This document shows positions 1-7,098 of a stretch of DNA of 64,000 nt, piece by piece. Location of the stretch: the NCBI GenBank assembly GCA_028285035.1, contig JANQQF010000029.1:1-64000 (forward strand). The letters run 5' to 3'. Position numbers and translations under genes: made by a program. Source of the stretch: Phycisphaerae bacterium. GTDB taxonomy: Bacteria; Chloroflexota; Anaerolineae; 4572-78; J111. Positions within the stretch are counted from its first letter, which is position 1, and each line of letters begins with the position of its first letter. The notes below the pieces were generated by a model. It had not been told where the DNA came from, searched no databases, and worked only from the letters and a program-made list of their open reading frames with translations.

Positions 1-238
1 CTCACGTGTTAGCGCTCAAAATGCTCTGAATGATAGTGGCGCGATAGAAGGGTTTGATATTCTGGTCGAGCAAGGGCAACACGTCAATGAACTGCCGCGC
101 TATGCCTTGTGGTGGGGCCCTTTCGCTGATGTTGCTCGCGAGACAATCTTCGAGGCAGCTAATACGGGTCAGGACCCCGATCAAACGATCGATGATTTGG
201 CCGAAGCTTGGAACGAATTACGAGCTGAATACCAATAG
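1..238 (+). CDS. Sugar ABC transporter substrate-binding protein, C-terminal end (partial)
   Basis: An open frame enters from the left edge (first full codon at base 2) and ends at TAG 236-238. It gives 78 residues ending in DDLAEAWNELRAEYQ. The pattern of aromatic and acidic residues followed by a final amphipathic helix (QTIDDLAEAWNELRAEYQ) is typical of the C-terminus of family 1 extracellular solute-binding proteins. Two CUT1 permease genes follow on the same strand, which is the usual order for a carbohydrate importer, so I infer that this is the binding protein of that system. The signal peptide and ligand pocket lie outside the window. The substrate cannot be told. Confidence 0.75.
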   Translation, partial: SRVSAQNALNDSGAIEGFDILVEQGQHVNELPRYALWWGPFADVARETIFEAANTGQDPDQTIDDLAEAWNELRAEYQ

Positions 239-279
239 ATTTGACCCAGAAGGGGGTAATTAACCTTTTCAACTAAACC

Positions 280-321
280 GTAGGGCGTATTGTGCTACAG
301 CACTCGCACAATACGCCCTAC
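280..321. repeat. Palindromic dispersed-type repeat (15-16 bp arms)
   Basis: Arm 280-294 (starts GTAGGGCG) is perfectly repeated in inverted orientation at 307-321, and c295/g306 adds a sixteenth pair. The loop is about 10 nt. The GTAGGGCG...CGCCCTAC type of palindrome is known as a dispersed repeat in many environmental bacterial genomes. It lies in the 240-nt gap between the binding-protein gene and the first permease gene, so in RNA it would form a strong hairpin that could stabilise the upstream message or lower permease expression. There is no T-run after it, so it is not a classical terminator. Confidence 0.7.
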
Positions 322-402
322 ATATCTGAACAGTTGAGCTAATCGCATTCTTTTCCGTAGGATAAATTGTTAAGTTGTCCCCCTATTGAGCGATATAGAT
401 AA

Positions 403-421
403 CGCAAGTTAACAACTTGCG
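403..421. repeat. Second short palindrome in the same gap
   Basis: CGCAAGTT (403-410) and AACTTGCG (414-421) form an 8-bp perfect inverted repeat around AAC. It is a different sequence from the palindrome at 280-321. The GCAAGTTAACAACTTGC core followed by GCTAC resembles another family of short dispersed repeats. No promoter is obvious in the rest of the gap 239-478. Confidence 0.5.
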
Positions 422-478
422 CTACGCACTACGTAAATCCTAAGAAATTTTTGAAGGACAAACCCAGGGAGTACCGTT

Positions 479-1384
479 ATGTCCCGTTTTTTTTCACAAG
501 ACACCCGTTTTATTCTAATCATCCTCATTCCGATCATGATTCTGGTCGGTCTATTTATCTACTATCCAGCTATTGATACCTTTCAGACCAGTTTGACCTC
601 GGAAAATCTACGAATCAACCGCCCGCCTAGATTTATTCTTTTTGAAAATTACACAAAGTTACTGACGGATGATTTATTTTGGGAAGTCACTGGGCGGAGC
701 ATCCTATTGGTCTTGGTGATCTTACCTTTGGAAATCGTGATTGGGTTTTTGATTGCGCTGCTCCTCAACGCTCGTTTTCCTGGTCGAGGCATTGTCCGAA
801 CCTTGGTCATTGTACCCTGGATGATCCCCCCAGTTGTCAACGGTTTTTTATGGGGCTGGGTGCTTAACGGTGATTACGGCGCTCTAAATGGTCTACTTTA
901 TCAATTTGGCTTGGTGACAGAGTATCAGTACTGGCTCCAAGACCCCACAGCTCAGGTAGCCTGGGTGGCTGTGGTACAAACGTGGACCCGCTTTGCTTTT
1001 CCGATGATTATTATGCTGGCCGCGATGCAAGCGATCCCCGAGGATCTTTATGATGCAGCGACAGTCGATGGGGCTGGGATTTGGACGCAACTGCGCTATA
1101 TCACCATGCCGCTTTTGTTACCATCGATTGGCATTGCGTTAGTCGTTGAGTTCATCGCTGCTTTTCAAATTTTTGATGTAGTTTGGACACTGACTGCGGG
1201 AGGACGGGCCGGTGGATCGATCAACCCCTTTACCCGTACCCTAATGATCTATAATTATGAGCTTGTCTTTCGAGACTTGAGGATTGGTATGGGGGCAGCG
1301 CTATCCTATTTGATTTTGCTGATGTCTTTGGTCGTGGGTGTTATTTTTATTTGGCGTATTTATAATCAGGGGGTGCGAGAATGA
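479..1384 (+). CDS. Carbohydrate ABC transporter permease (MalF/UgpA-type)
   Basis: A 301-residue inner-membrane permease of the CUT1 family. The N-terminal membrane segment (LIILIPIMILVGLFIYYPAI) is followed by a loop with the typical FENYTKLL sequence and then about five more membrane segments. The EAA loop that contacts the ATPase is seen near residue 195 (DAATVDGAGIWTQLRYITMP). An AGGGAG ribosome-binding site at 466-471 lies 7 nt before the ATG. The gene overlaps the next permease by 4 nt (ATGA, 1381-1384), so the two are translationally coupled and should form a heterodimer. No ATPase gene is nearby. As in many CUT1 systems a shared MsmK/UgpC-like ATPase encoded elsewhere is expected. 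The imported sugar is unknown. Confidence 0.93.
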   Translation: MSRFFSQDTRFILIILIPIMILVGLFIYYPAIDTFQTSLTSENLRINRPPRFILFENYTKLLTDDLFWEVTGRSILLVLVILPLEIVIGFLIALLLNARFPGRGIVRTLVIVPWMIPPVVNGFLWGWVLNGDYGALNGLLYQFGLVTEYQYWLQDPTAQVAWVAVVQTWTRFAFPMIIMLAAMQAIPEDLYDAATVDGAGIWTQLRYITMPLLLPSIGIALVVEFIAAFQIFDVVWTLTAGGRAGGSINPFTRTLMIYNYELVFRDLRIGMGAALSYLILLMSLVVGVIFIWRIYNQGVRE

Positions 1385-2259
1385 CCTTAGCCCAAAGAAA
1401 AATTATTCGTCTAATTTTAATCTACCTGGCGGTGATTATCGTTCTATTTTGGGCCTTGGCCCCAATTTATTGGGTGATCATCTCTAGCATCTCGACCCGA
1501 ACCGAACTATTTGCCGCCCCCCAAAAGGTTTGGTTTCCGACCGAACCCACCTTTCAAAATTATATTGATGTCTTCACCACTGGCCCTAGCTACCGTGATG
1601 GGGGATTTTTACCTACCGCTGAATTGATGAGCCTTGGCATTCGTAACAGTATTGTCTTGAGTACTGTCACCGCTATTGTTGTCACGGCCTTGGCAACCGG
1701 GGCAGGCTATATATTTGCACGGCTACGTTTTCGAGGGAAACAAATTGCCTTTTTCTACCTGATGTTGATGATGCCTCTGCCCATTTGGGTCGCTTTGATT
1801 GCCCTGTTTTTTCTGATGTCAGAATTTGGTCTGATTGATACACTTCCTGGACTTATTTTTATTATGGTGACCTTGCTGATCCCACTGGGTATTTGGCTAA
1901 TGACGACCTACATTCGGGACGTCCCAACTGAAATTCAGGATGCGGCCCTCGTTGATGGCTGTAGTCGCTGGGGATTACTATTTTCGATTATTATTCCCCT
2001 GGTCCGCCCTGGTATGGTGGCCGTCTTCCTGGTTACATTTTTAACCACCTGGAATAACTTCCTCATCCCCTTAATTTTTGCGAAAACCTCCGCCTCGCAA
2101 CCCATGACCGTTGTATTAACGCTATTCATTGGTCAATATGAGGTGGCTTGGGAAGCGATGTCTGCCGCCGCTGTCGTCACCATTATCCCCCCTCTCGTTA
2201 TGGCCCTTTTCTTTCAACGTCATCTAGTACGCGGTTTGACCCTGGGGGCAGTGAAGTAA
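1381..2259 (+). CDS. Carbohydrate ABC transporter permease (MalG/UgpE-type)
   Basis: A 292-residue partner permease of the CUT1 family. It has six predicted membrane segments, starting with LILIYLAVIIVLFWALAPIYWVIISS. The EAA loop lies near residue 187 (DAALVDGCSRWGLLFSIIIPLVRPG) and the C-terminus ends in the family-typical FFQRHLVRGLTLGAVK. The start codon overlaps the stop of the upstream permease (ATGA). The product should pair with the upstream permease and use the binding protein at the left edge. It ends 104 nt before the convergent methyltransferase gene. I see no strong terminator in that gap. Confidence 0.93.
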   Translation: MTLAQRKIIRLILIYLAVIIVLFWALAPIYWVIISSISTRTELFAAPQKVWFPTEPTFQNYIDVFTTGPSYRDGGFLPTAELMSLGIRNSIVLSTVTAIVVTALATGAGYIFARLRFRGKQIAFFYLMLMMPLPIWVALIALFFLMSEFGLIDTLPGLIFIMVTLLIPLGIWLMTTYIRDVPTEIQDAALVDGCSRWGLLFSIIIPLVRPGMVAVFLVTFLTTWNNFLIPLIFAKTSASQPMTVVLTLFIGQYEVAWEAMSAAAVVTIIPPLVMALFFQRHLVRGLTLGAVK

Positions 2260-2363
2260 AATACATCTTAGCGGTAGTCTTGGACCCTATAATTGAACGG
2301 AATTTGTTTTATTTAGGTTTGTAATCCATCAACCGTGGTAGGTATTGCAAATTATACGTCTGT

Positions 2364-3170
2364 TCATTGATATGCGTCCCCATAATGGCCTGTGTCAGTA
2401 CCCAACCGCGCAGGTGCTAATTGTGGTACATAGTGTGGCTCCCTATAGTCTGGGGGCATAGTCTGCCAATCTAAGGGTCTTTGTACTCGCACACAAATTA
2501 ACAGCGGCTGCCCCGGATCAACCATATCCCGTTCATATGAAGTCAACTCTTCTGCCGAAATATTCATCTGAAACGCAAATCGGGTAAATAGATTACCGTA
2601 GACGCTCATCTCGTAATCATCAGCACTCAATCCTAGGCGTCGCCAAATATTCTCCACCTGCAATGGCGTGAACCAATTGTACATATAAAGTGGCTTACCT
2701 GTTCCCATATCTAATCCACGATAAAGATAATAATCAACACAGCCAAAATTCACGAGCAGCACCCCACCCGGCTTGAGCAAGCGAATTGCGTGGTAGAGTG
2801 CGGCCTCTATATCATAAACAACCGTCATTGTAAACTGGTTGAGAAAGCAATCATACTGTTCTCCCGGTATATGATCGGCGCGGCTCAGGTCAGCGACTAC
2901 TTTTACATTTGGACTATGAGCTACCAAGTCGAGTGCTTCGGCATGGGTGACGGCAGTCCCGCCGTACTGTCGAATGTGTGTCGTTTCACCAATTTCGAGA
3001 CAACGACCACTGATATCAGCCTGATATGTCTGCAAAAATTGCGCCTGATAGTAGCGCACAATCGAGGTGCCTCGCTGTACACCATTGTGCAGCGGTCGTA
3101 AACGACGAAACTGCCAACTACGGAGATGGCGAATGAGGGGCCAACTGAGCCAATGTTGCTTTATCTTCAT
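2364..3170 (-). CDS. Class I SAM-dependent methyltransferase
   Basis: 268 residues. A glycine-poor motif I (CLEIGETTHIRQYGG) near residue 57 is followed by an acidic motif (VVADLSRAD), a motif IV-like stretch (QYDCFLNQFTMTVVYD) and a post-motif (LLKPGGVLLVNFG), in the order of the class I methyltransferase fold. The N-terminal 35 residues are basic (KIKQHWLSWPLIRHLRSWQFRRLRPLHNG). AGGA lies 8 nt before the ATG. It is the last gene of the minus-strand operon that begins with the GntR regulator and follows the ROK gene by 13 nt. Sugar or glycan methylation is possible from context, but the substrate is not visible in the sequence. Confidence 0.8.
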   Translation of the reverse strand: MKIKQHWLSWPLIRHLRSWQFRRLRPLHNGVQRGTSIVRYYQAQFLQTYQADISGRCLEIGETTHIRQYGGTAVTHAEALDLVAHSPNVKVVADLSRADHIPGEQYDCFLNQFTMTVVYDIEAALYHAIRLLKPGGVLLVNFGCVDYYLYRGLDMGTGKPLYMYNWFTPLQVENIWRRLGLSADDYEMSVYGNLFTRFAFQMNISAEELTSYERDMVDPGQPLLICVRVQRPLDWQTMPPDYREPHYVPQLAPARLGTDTGHYGDAYQ

Positions 3171-3183
3171 GAAAGCTATCCTG

Positions 3184-4104
3184 TTATGTGATATCTTGAG
3201 CTAACAAAGCCGCCCCAATCATACCCGCATCTTCTCCCAATGCGGCTGGGATGATTGGTATCTGCCGACTTGCTTCTGCCCAGATATGTGTCCGAGTAGC
3301 ATCCGCTACGAACTGTCGGTACAGGTCGCTGCCAGCACCCAGCCCGCCCCCAATCAACAATGCTGCTGGATCTAGCACATTGACGAGCCAGCCCAATGCC
3401 GACCCCAGTGCTGTTGCGGCTGAATGAATGACCTGTGCTGCCACGCCGTCCCCCTGTGTCGCCCGTTTTAGCACGGTTTCAGCACGCTTGACAGTATCCG
3501 TTTGTAGCTTGTTATAACGTGAAACGATGCCCATACCTGAGGAAAGGGTTTCAATGGGGGGGAGTTCAATCAACTGCTCATTTTTATCTAGGACCGTCAT
3601 GAAACCCGTCGTCAACACTAATGCATTACCTCGCGCTCCGGTAAAAGGGATGCCCCCCTGCACCAAACAACTGCTGATACCTGTGCCGATTGAAATATAC
3701 ACGAAGGGATCAAAATCCTGCCCAGCACCCAGTCGAGCCTCTGCCACCGCAGCAGCACGCACATCGGCTGCAATCACAACCGGGGCGATGGCTTGAAAAA
3801 CGGCTATTATATTCTGCGCTTGCCAATCAATTGTGTAGCTGCTGGTAATGCGCCCCTGAGGGGTTACAAGCTCAGGGATACCCAATCCAATAGCGAGCAG
3901 TGGTTGGGTAGCGGCTTTTTGAAGTTGAGTTGCAAGGCGAAGACAATCGTTTAGAACGATCATTCCACCTCGCTTGGGCTGTGTTGGAATTGTCGTCACC
4001 TGAGCCATCGTCCCATCGGCTGACAAAACCCCGCCCTTGATTTTTGTGCCACCAACATCTAGCCCAATTGTTACGCCGTTCGACGGTAAAACAAAATGGC
4101 TCAT
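3184..4104 (-). CDS. ROK-family sugar kinase homologue lacking the zinc motif
   Basis: 306 residues of the ROK (repressor, ORF, kinase) family without a DNA-binding domain. The N-terminal phosphate-binding motif IGLDVGGTKIKGGVL (residues 13-27) is intact. The catalytic Asp is kept in VIAADVRAAAVAEARLGAG, although the usual NDANAAA is altered. GTGISSCLVQGG is the second phosphate motif. The usual His-x11-CxCGxxGCxE zinc site is absent: that region reads NALVLTTGFMTVLDKNEQLIELPPIETLSSG. The protein may still phosphorylate a sugar, or it may act as a sensor. It starts 2 nt after the cupin gene stop, which suggests translational coupling. Confidence 0.85.
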   Translation of the reverse strand: MSHFVLPSNGVTIGLDVGGTKIKGGVLSADGTMAQVTTIPTQPKRGGMIVLNDCLRLATQLQKAATQPLLAIGLGIPELVTPQGRITSSYTIDWQAQNIIAVFQAIAPVVIAADVRAAAVAEARLGAGQDFDPFVYISIGTGISSCLVQGGIPFTGARGNALVLTTGFMTVLDKNEQLIELPPIETLSSGMGIVSRYNKLQTDTVKRAETVLKRATQGDGVAAQVIHSAATALGSALGWLVNVLDPAALLIGGGLGAGSDLYRQFVADATRTHIWAEASRQIPIIPAALGEDAGMIGAALLAQDIT

Positions 4105-4106
4105 GG

Positions 4107-4952
4107 TTAATAATTCGGGGCTACTCCAAAAACAAACTCAACCGAATCGCCCGACATATTATAAAATTGATGCTGCGACCCCGCTGGCAAATAAAAACCA
4201 TCCTGCTCATTTAACTCAAACCAGCGTTGCCCTTCAGCCTCTGGTACATGTATGTGCAGGGTTCCCGATTTTACATACAAGCTCTTGTCCCCCTCATGTA
4301 CCTGCACATCCGTCTTCTCCCCCGCTAATATTTCTATCACACCTACTGTCAAATGCTCCGTCGCTGCCAAAATGCCGACGAGCGTTTGCTGCTCTTTTCC
4401 CTCTAAACGCCACAAAACCTCAGATGGCTTTAGGAGCGTCATTGTACACGCCTTCCGCCATTCCTCCCGTGCCATCGGCCATTGCCCCATCCACGTTTCT
4501 TGTCCATAGCGCGGCTCTGTCAAGTTGGGTTTTGTTCGGGCATACGCCCCTGAAGTGCCCTGAGAAGGCGGCGGTGAAAAATATTCCAACACCATCAGTG
4601 GCTCCTGACTATAATTAAATGCATGATGCCAGGTATCTCTGCGGAAGAATATAGCCTCTCCCGGTTCGGCGCGATGCACCTCACCCGTTTGCGGATTACT
4701 CAATACCAACACCCCACTGAGTACATACAGCACCTCATCTGCCGCAAAAATGGTGCGAAACGATTCCGAATGTCGAAACGCGCCCCGTGGGGGGAGACCA
4801 AACAAAAGCTGGTGAATTTTATCACTGGACACATAAATCCAATCAGCCACCTCTCCCGCTGCAGGGTCGCCCCATAAATGGCGTGTCACCTGAGCAAATG
4901 GAATGGCGGTTGGGGCCGAAAAAGTTGGCCGAGGAGAAGGTTTATAACTCAT
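4107..4952 (-). CDS. Double-cupin domain protein
   Basis: 281 residues with two cupin folds. The first (about residues 60-130) has VLYVLSGVLVLSNP...EPGEAIFFRRDTWHHAFN, where the two His residues of WHHAFN fit the second cupin motif. The second (about residues 200-275) has VHEGDKSLYVKSGTLHIHVP...GFYLPAGSQHQFYN. Proteins of this type bind a metal and act on, or sense, small sugars or acids. The function here is unknown, but the operon points to carbohydrate metabolism, for example isomerisation or oxidation of an imported sugar. The start codon shares one base with the stop of the upstream oxidoreductase gene (TAATG), so the two are coupled. Confidence 0.8.
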   Translation of the reverse strand: MSYKPSPRPTFSAPTAIPFAQVTRHLWGDPAAGEVADWIYVSSDKIHQLLFGLPPRGAFRHSESFRTIFAADEVLYVLSGVLVLSNPQTGEVHRAEPGEAIFFRRDTWHHAFNYSQEPLMVLEYFSPPPSQGTSGAYARTKPNLTEPRYGQETWMGQWPMAREEWRKACTMTLLKPSEVLWRLEGKEQQTLVGILAATEHLTVGVIEILAGEKTDVQVHEGDKSLYVKSGTLHIHVPEAEGQRWFELNEQDGFYLPAGSQHQFYNMSGDSVEFVFGVAPNY

Positions 4953-6079
4953 TAGTTATGACTCCGAGTATGAACAAGATGAGCAGAAACAGGATCAATA
5001 CCCTCAAACGAAAAGTGGGGTGGCGTAAATGTCGACTCTATTGGACGGGCCTGTCCATCTTTGCCTGCCGCCATCGCCTTAATCATAATTTCCAAGGCGT
5101 GGTAATGATGCTCTGGGGTGATAATAGGTGTTGTTTCTTGCTGAATACATTCAACAAAGTGTCGCAGACCGTCTGTCCACGGCCAATTAGAATTTGTTTC
5201 GCCAAAAACTTGCCACGAGCCACTGCTATTGAGCCACATCTCATACCCGTCAGGATCCCAATCATCGCCCATCATCTGAATTGTACCTTCAGAGCCATAC
5301 AGCTCTATTGCCGGATTACGATACTTTTGTATAGTAAAACCAGTGGTCACCACCGCAAAAATCGACTCGCCAAAATCAAGCAACACATGGGCATTATCAT
5401 CCGTCTGGACGATCATCTTTTCGCCGTTTACAACACGCTCAGGAATAGCTGTGCCAACCATCGCTGTCACCCGTTTGGCTGGCCCTAGTAAACCAGTTAG
5501 GCTAATCACATTGTAAACACCTAAATCGAAAAGAGAGCCACCGCCAGGCTGATAAAACCATTCGCCCCAATCTGGACCAGACCAGCCATAAATAGCTCGT
5601 GCCAAACAAACCTTACCAATGTCACCACGATGGATACGTCCCCAAATTTTGCGAAACGTTGGGCTAAGAATGATATGTGGGGCAGGTAATAGGTGGCCGG
5701 GACTGTCTTTTGCTAGGGCAAGTAACTCTTGCGCCTCTACTAAATTGGTGGCCATTGGTTTTTCCACCAAGACGTGTTTACCTGCATTCAAGGCAGCTTT
5801 GGTAATCTCAAAATGCTTCTGCATAGAGGTCAGGACCAGGATTAAATCGACATCCTCTCTGGTGATAATATCCTGATAATCAGTGGAAAAGGAGTCGATG
5901 CCAAACCGCTCTTTAACCATCCCCTTTTTTTCGGGATCAATATCACAAGCACATACAAGCTCGACCTGCCCCCGAAAAGCGAGTTGTTCTGCTAGGGCCA
6001 TATAGGAGTCACGCATGACATTGCCACAACCAACAATGCCAATACGAACTGGTGGATAGGGTGTTTGTTGTTTGTTCAT
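4952..6079 (-). CDS. Gfo/Idh/MocA-family NAD(P)-dependent oxidoreductase
   Basis: 375 residues. An N-terminal Rossmann fold has IGIVGCGNVMRDSY (residues 13-26), followed by ACDIDPEKK. The family motif EKPMATNLVEA near residue 105 carries the usual Lys. The C-terminal alpha/beta domain contains GGGSLFDLGVYNVISLTGLLG, with the family Asp in LFDLGVYN. Members oxidise or epimerise sugars and sugar alcohols such as inositol or glucose. The substrate cannot be assigned. A GAGGT ribosome-binding site lies 9 nt before the ATG. It is the second gene of the operon, 19 nt after the regulator gene, and overlaps the cupin gene by 1 nt. Confidence 0.9.
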   Translation of the reverse strand: MNKQQTPYPPVRIGIVGCGNVMRDSYMALAEQLAFRGQVELVCACDIDPEKKGMVKERFGIDSFSTDYQDIITREDVDLILVLTSMQKHFEITKAALNAGKHVLVEKPMATNLVEAQELLALAKDSPGHLLPAPHIILSPTFRKIWGRIHRGDIGKVCLARAIYGWSGPDWGEWFYQPGGGSLFDLGVYNVISLTGLLGPAKRVTAMVGTAIPERVVNGEKMIVQTDDNAHVLLDFGESIFAVVTTGFTIQKYRNPAIELYGSEGTIQMMGDDWDPDGYEMWLNSSGSWQVFGETNSNWPWTDGLRHFVECIQQETTPIITPEHHYHALEIMIKAMAAGKDGQARPIESTFTPPHFSFEGIDPVSAHLVHTRSHN

Positions 6080-6098
6080 TTTTTTATTACCTCAGACG

Positions 6099-6857
6099 TC
6101 AACGCACAATGGCTTTGATTTTGACGCCATCACGATGGCTTTCAAAGGTGAATTTGTAGCGATCTCCACGACAGATTGCCTTAAAGTATTCAACCGGCTG
6201 ATCCTCTTTGTGAAACGTGACCCCTTCGAGCAATAACATAGGTTTGCCGACCTCAATATCAAAAAGCTGTGCTTCAAACTCATCGGCAATCGTTGACTCT
6301 AAGGTTTGCCGGGATTGCGTCGGCTGTAACCCATATTGCTCCTCTAGTAATCGGTAAAGCGACTCGTTTTCTAAATTTGTGTTGACAAGATCTGGACACA
6401 ACGTGGTGGGAATAAAAATTGTTTCCAGCCATAATGGAATACCACCTGCCAACCGTAAACGCAGAATTTTGGTCGTTGTATCTAAAGGCTCCAGGGCGAG
6501 CGCTTTGGAAATTTGCCGAGGTGGAATGACAATTGTTTGGTCCAGGACACGAGATGCGGGCATTTCTCCTTGTCGCATCATGTTTTCTGTAAAACCGATG
6601 AGGTGCATCGCATCATAGGTTAATTTAGGCTGGGCCACAGATGTTCCTACGCCAGGCTTTACAATCAAAACCCCTTCTTTGACCAAATAGCCGACAGCTT
6701 GACGCACAGTCATGCGACTTACTTGTAGTTGTTCGCTTAATTTTCGTTCAGATGGCAGCCGGGTGCCTGGCTGCCATTCACCCGTTTGGATATGCTCCTG
6801 AATCAGTTCAGCAATCTGATAATAAAGTGGATTAGAGCTAAGTTTGTTTATATTCAT
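6099..6857 (-). CDS. GntR-family transcriptional regulator, HutC subfamily
   Basis: 252 residues. The N-terminal winged helix-turn-helix (residues 10-75) reads YYQIAELIQEHIQTGEWQPGTRLPSERKLSEQLQVSRMTVRQAVGYLVKEGVL, a textbook GntR domain. A UTRA ligand-binding domain follows (about residues 90-245), with RLRLAGGIPLWLETIFIP and YKFTFESHRD. UTRA domains bind phosphorylated sugars, amino acids or similar metabolites. The gene is divergent from the importer operon at 7099, and the shared region holds two HutC-type operator sites, one 11 nt before its own start. Autorepression together with control of the importer is therefore likely. No Shine-Dalgarno sequence is visible before the ATG. Confidence 0.92.
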   Translation of the reverse strand: MNINKLSSNPLYYQIAELIQEHIQTGEWQPGTRLPSERKLSEQLQVSRMTVRQAVGYLVKEGVLIVKPGVGTSVAQPKLTYDAMHLIGFTENMMRQGEMPASRVLDQTIVIPPRQISKALALEPLDTTTKILRLRLAGGIPLWLETIFIPTTLCPDLVNTNLENESLYRLLEEQYGLQPTQSRQTLESTIADEFEAQLFDIEVGKPMLLLEGVTFHKEDQPVEYFKAICRGDRYKFTFESHRDGVKIKAIVR

Positions 6858-6867
6858 AAATTAAATT

Positions 6868-6878
6868 TGGTCTATACC
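6868..6878. promoter_or_regulatory. HutC-type GntR operator 1
   Basis: TGGTCTATACC contains GTCTATAC, an exact fit to the GTNTANAC consensus known for HutC-subfamily GntR regulators. The same sequence occurs inverted at 7022-7032. It lies between the minus-strand -10 box (6892-6897) and the regulator start codon, so bound protein would block transcription of the regulator operon. Confidence 0.75.
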
Positions 6879-6891
6879 GCAAGATGCGCTA

Positions 6892-6920
6892 TTTATACCC
6901 CATTGAGATATTATTGTCAA
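6892..6920 (-). promoter_or_regulatory. Sigma-70 promoter of the regulator operon
   Basis: On the minus strand TTGACA (6920-6915) and TATAAA (6897-6892) are separated by exactly 17 nt. Transcription should begin near 6885, so operator 1 lies at about +7 to +17. Confidence 0.75.
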
Positions 6921-6984
6921 AAGCACAAGCCAAGGGTGGCTGATACATGTGCCCTTACTCAGAAGACAAGATAAAAAGGGTCGT

Positions 6985-7013
6985 TTGTCAAATATAACAA
7001 CTTGCTATATATT
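6985..7013 (+). promoter_or_regulatory. Sigma-70 promoter of the second sugar importer
   Basis: TTGTCA (6985-6990) and TATATT (7008-7013) are separated by exactly 17 nt on the plus strand. The start of transcription should be near 7020, directly before operator 2. The leader to the ATG at 7099 is about 80 nt. Confidence 0.75.
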
Positions 7014-7021
7014 AAGGTCTG

Positions 7022-7032
7022 TGGTATAGACC
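7022..7032. promoter_or_regulatory. HutC-type GntR operator 2
   Basis: TGGTATAGACC has GTATAGAC, the complement of GTCTATAC in operator 1, and fits GTNTANAC. It lies just after the expected transcription start of the importer operon. The two sites are 154 bp apart centre to centre, so a DNA loop between regulator dimers is possible but not shown. Confidence 0.75.
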
Positions 7033-7098
7033 GCAGCAAAGAAGTTAGGAGAACACCTGCTTCAGTTGATCATTTAGTTTAAGAGAAAAGGAGATAGA

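Noticed and set aside
280..421. Repeats between the first binding protein and permease genes as a CRISPR remnant
   Set aside because: Only single palindromes of different sequence, no regular spacers and no cas genes.
4037..5488. Plus-strand open frames of 193 and 233 codons across the cupin and oxidoreductase genes
   Set aside because: Both are opposite genes with clear family motifs and tight coupling, and their translations show no family resemblance.
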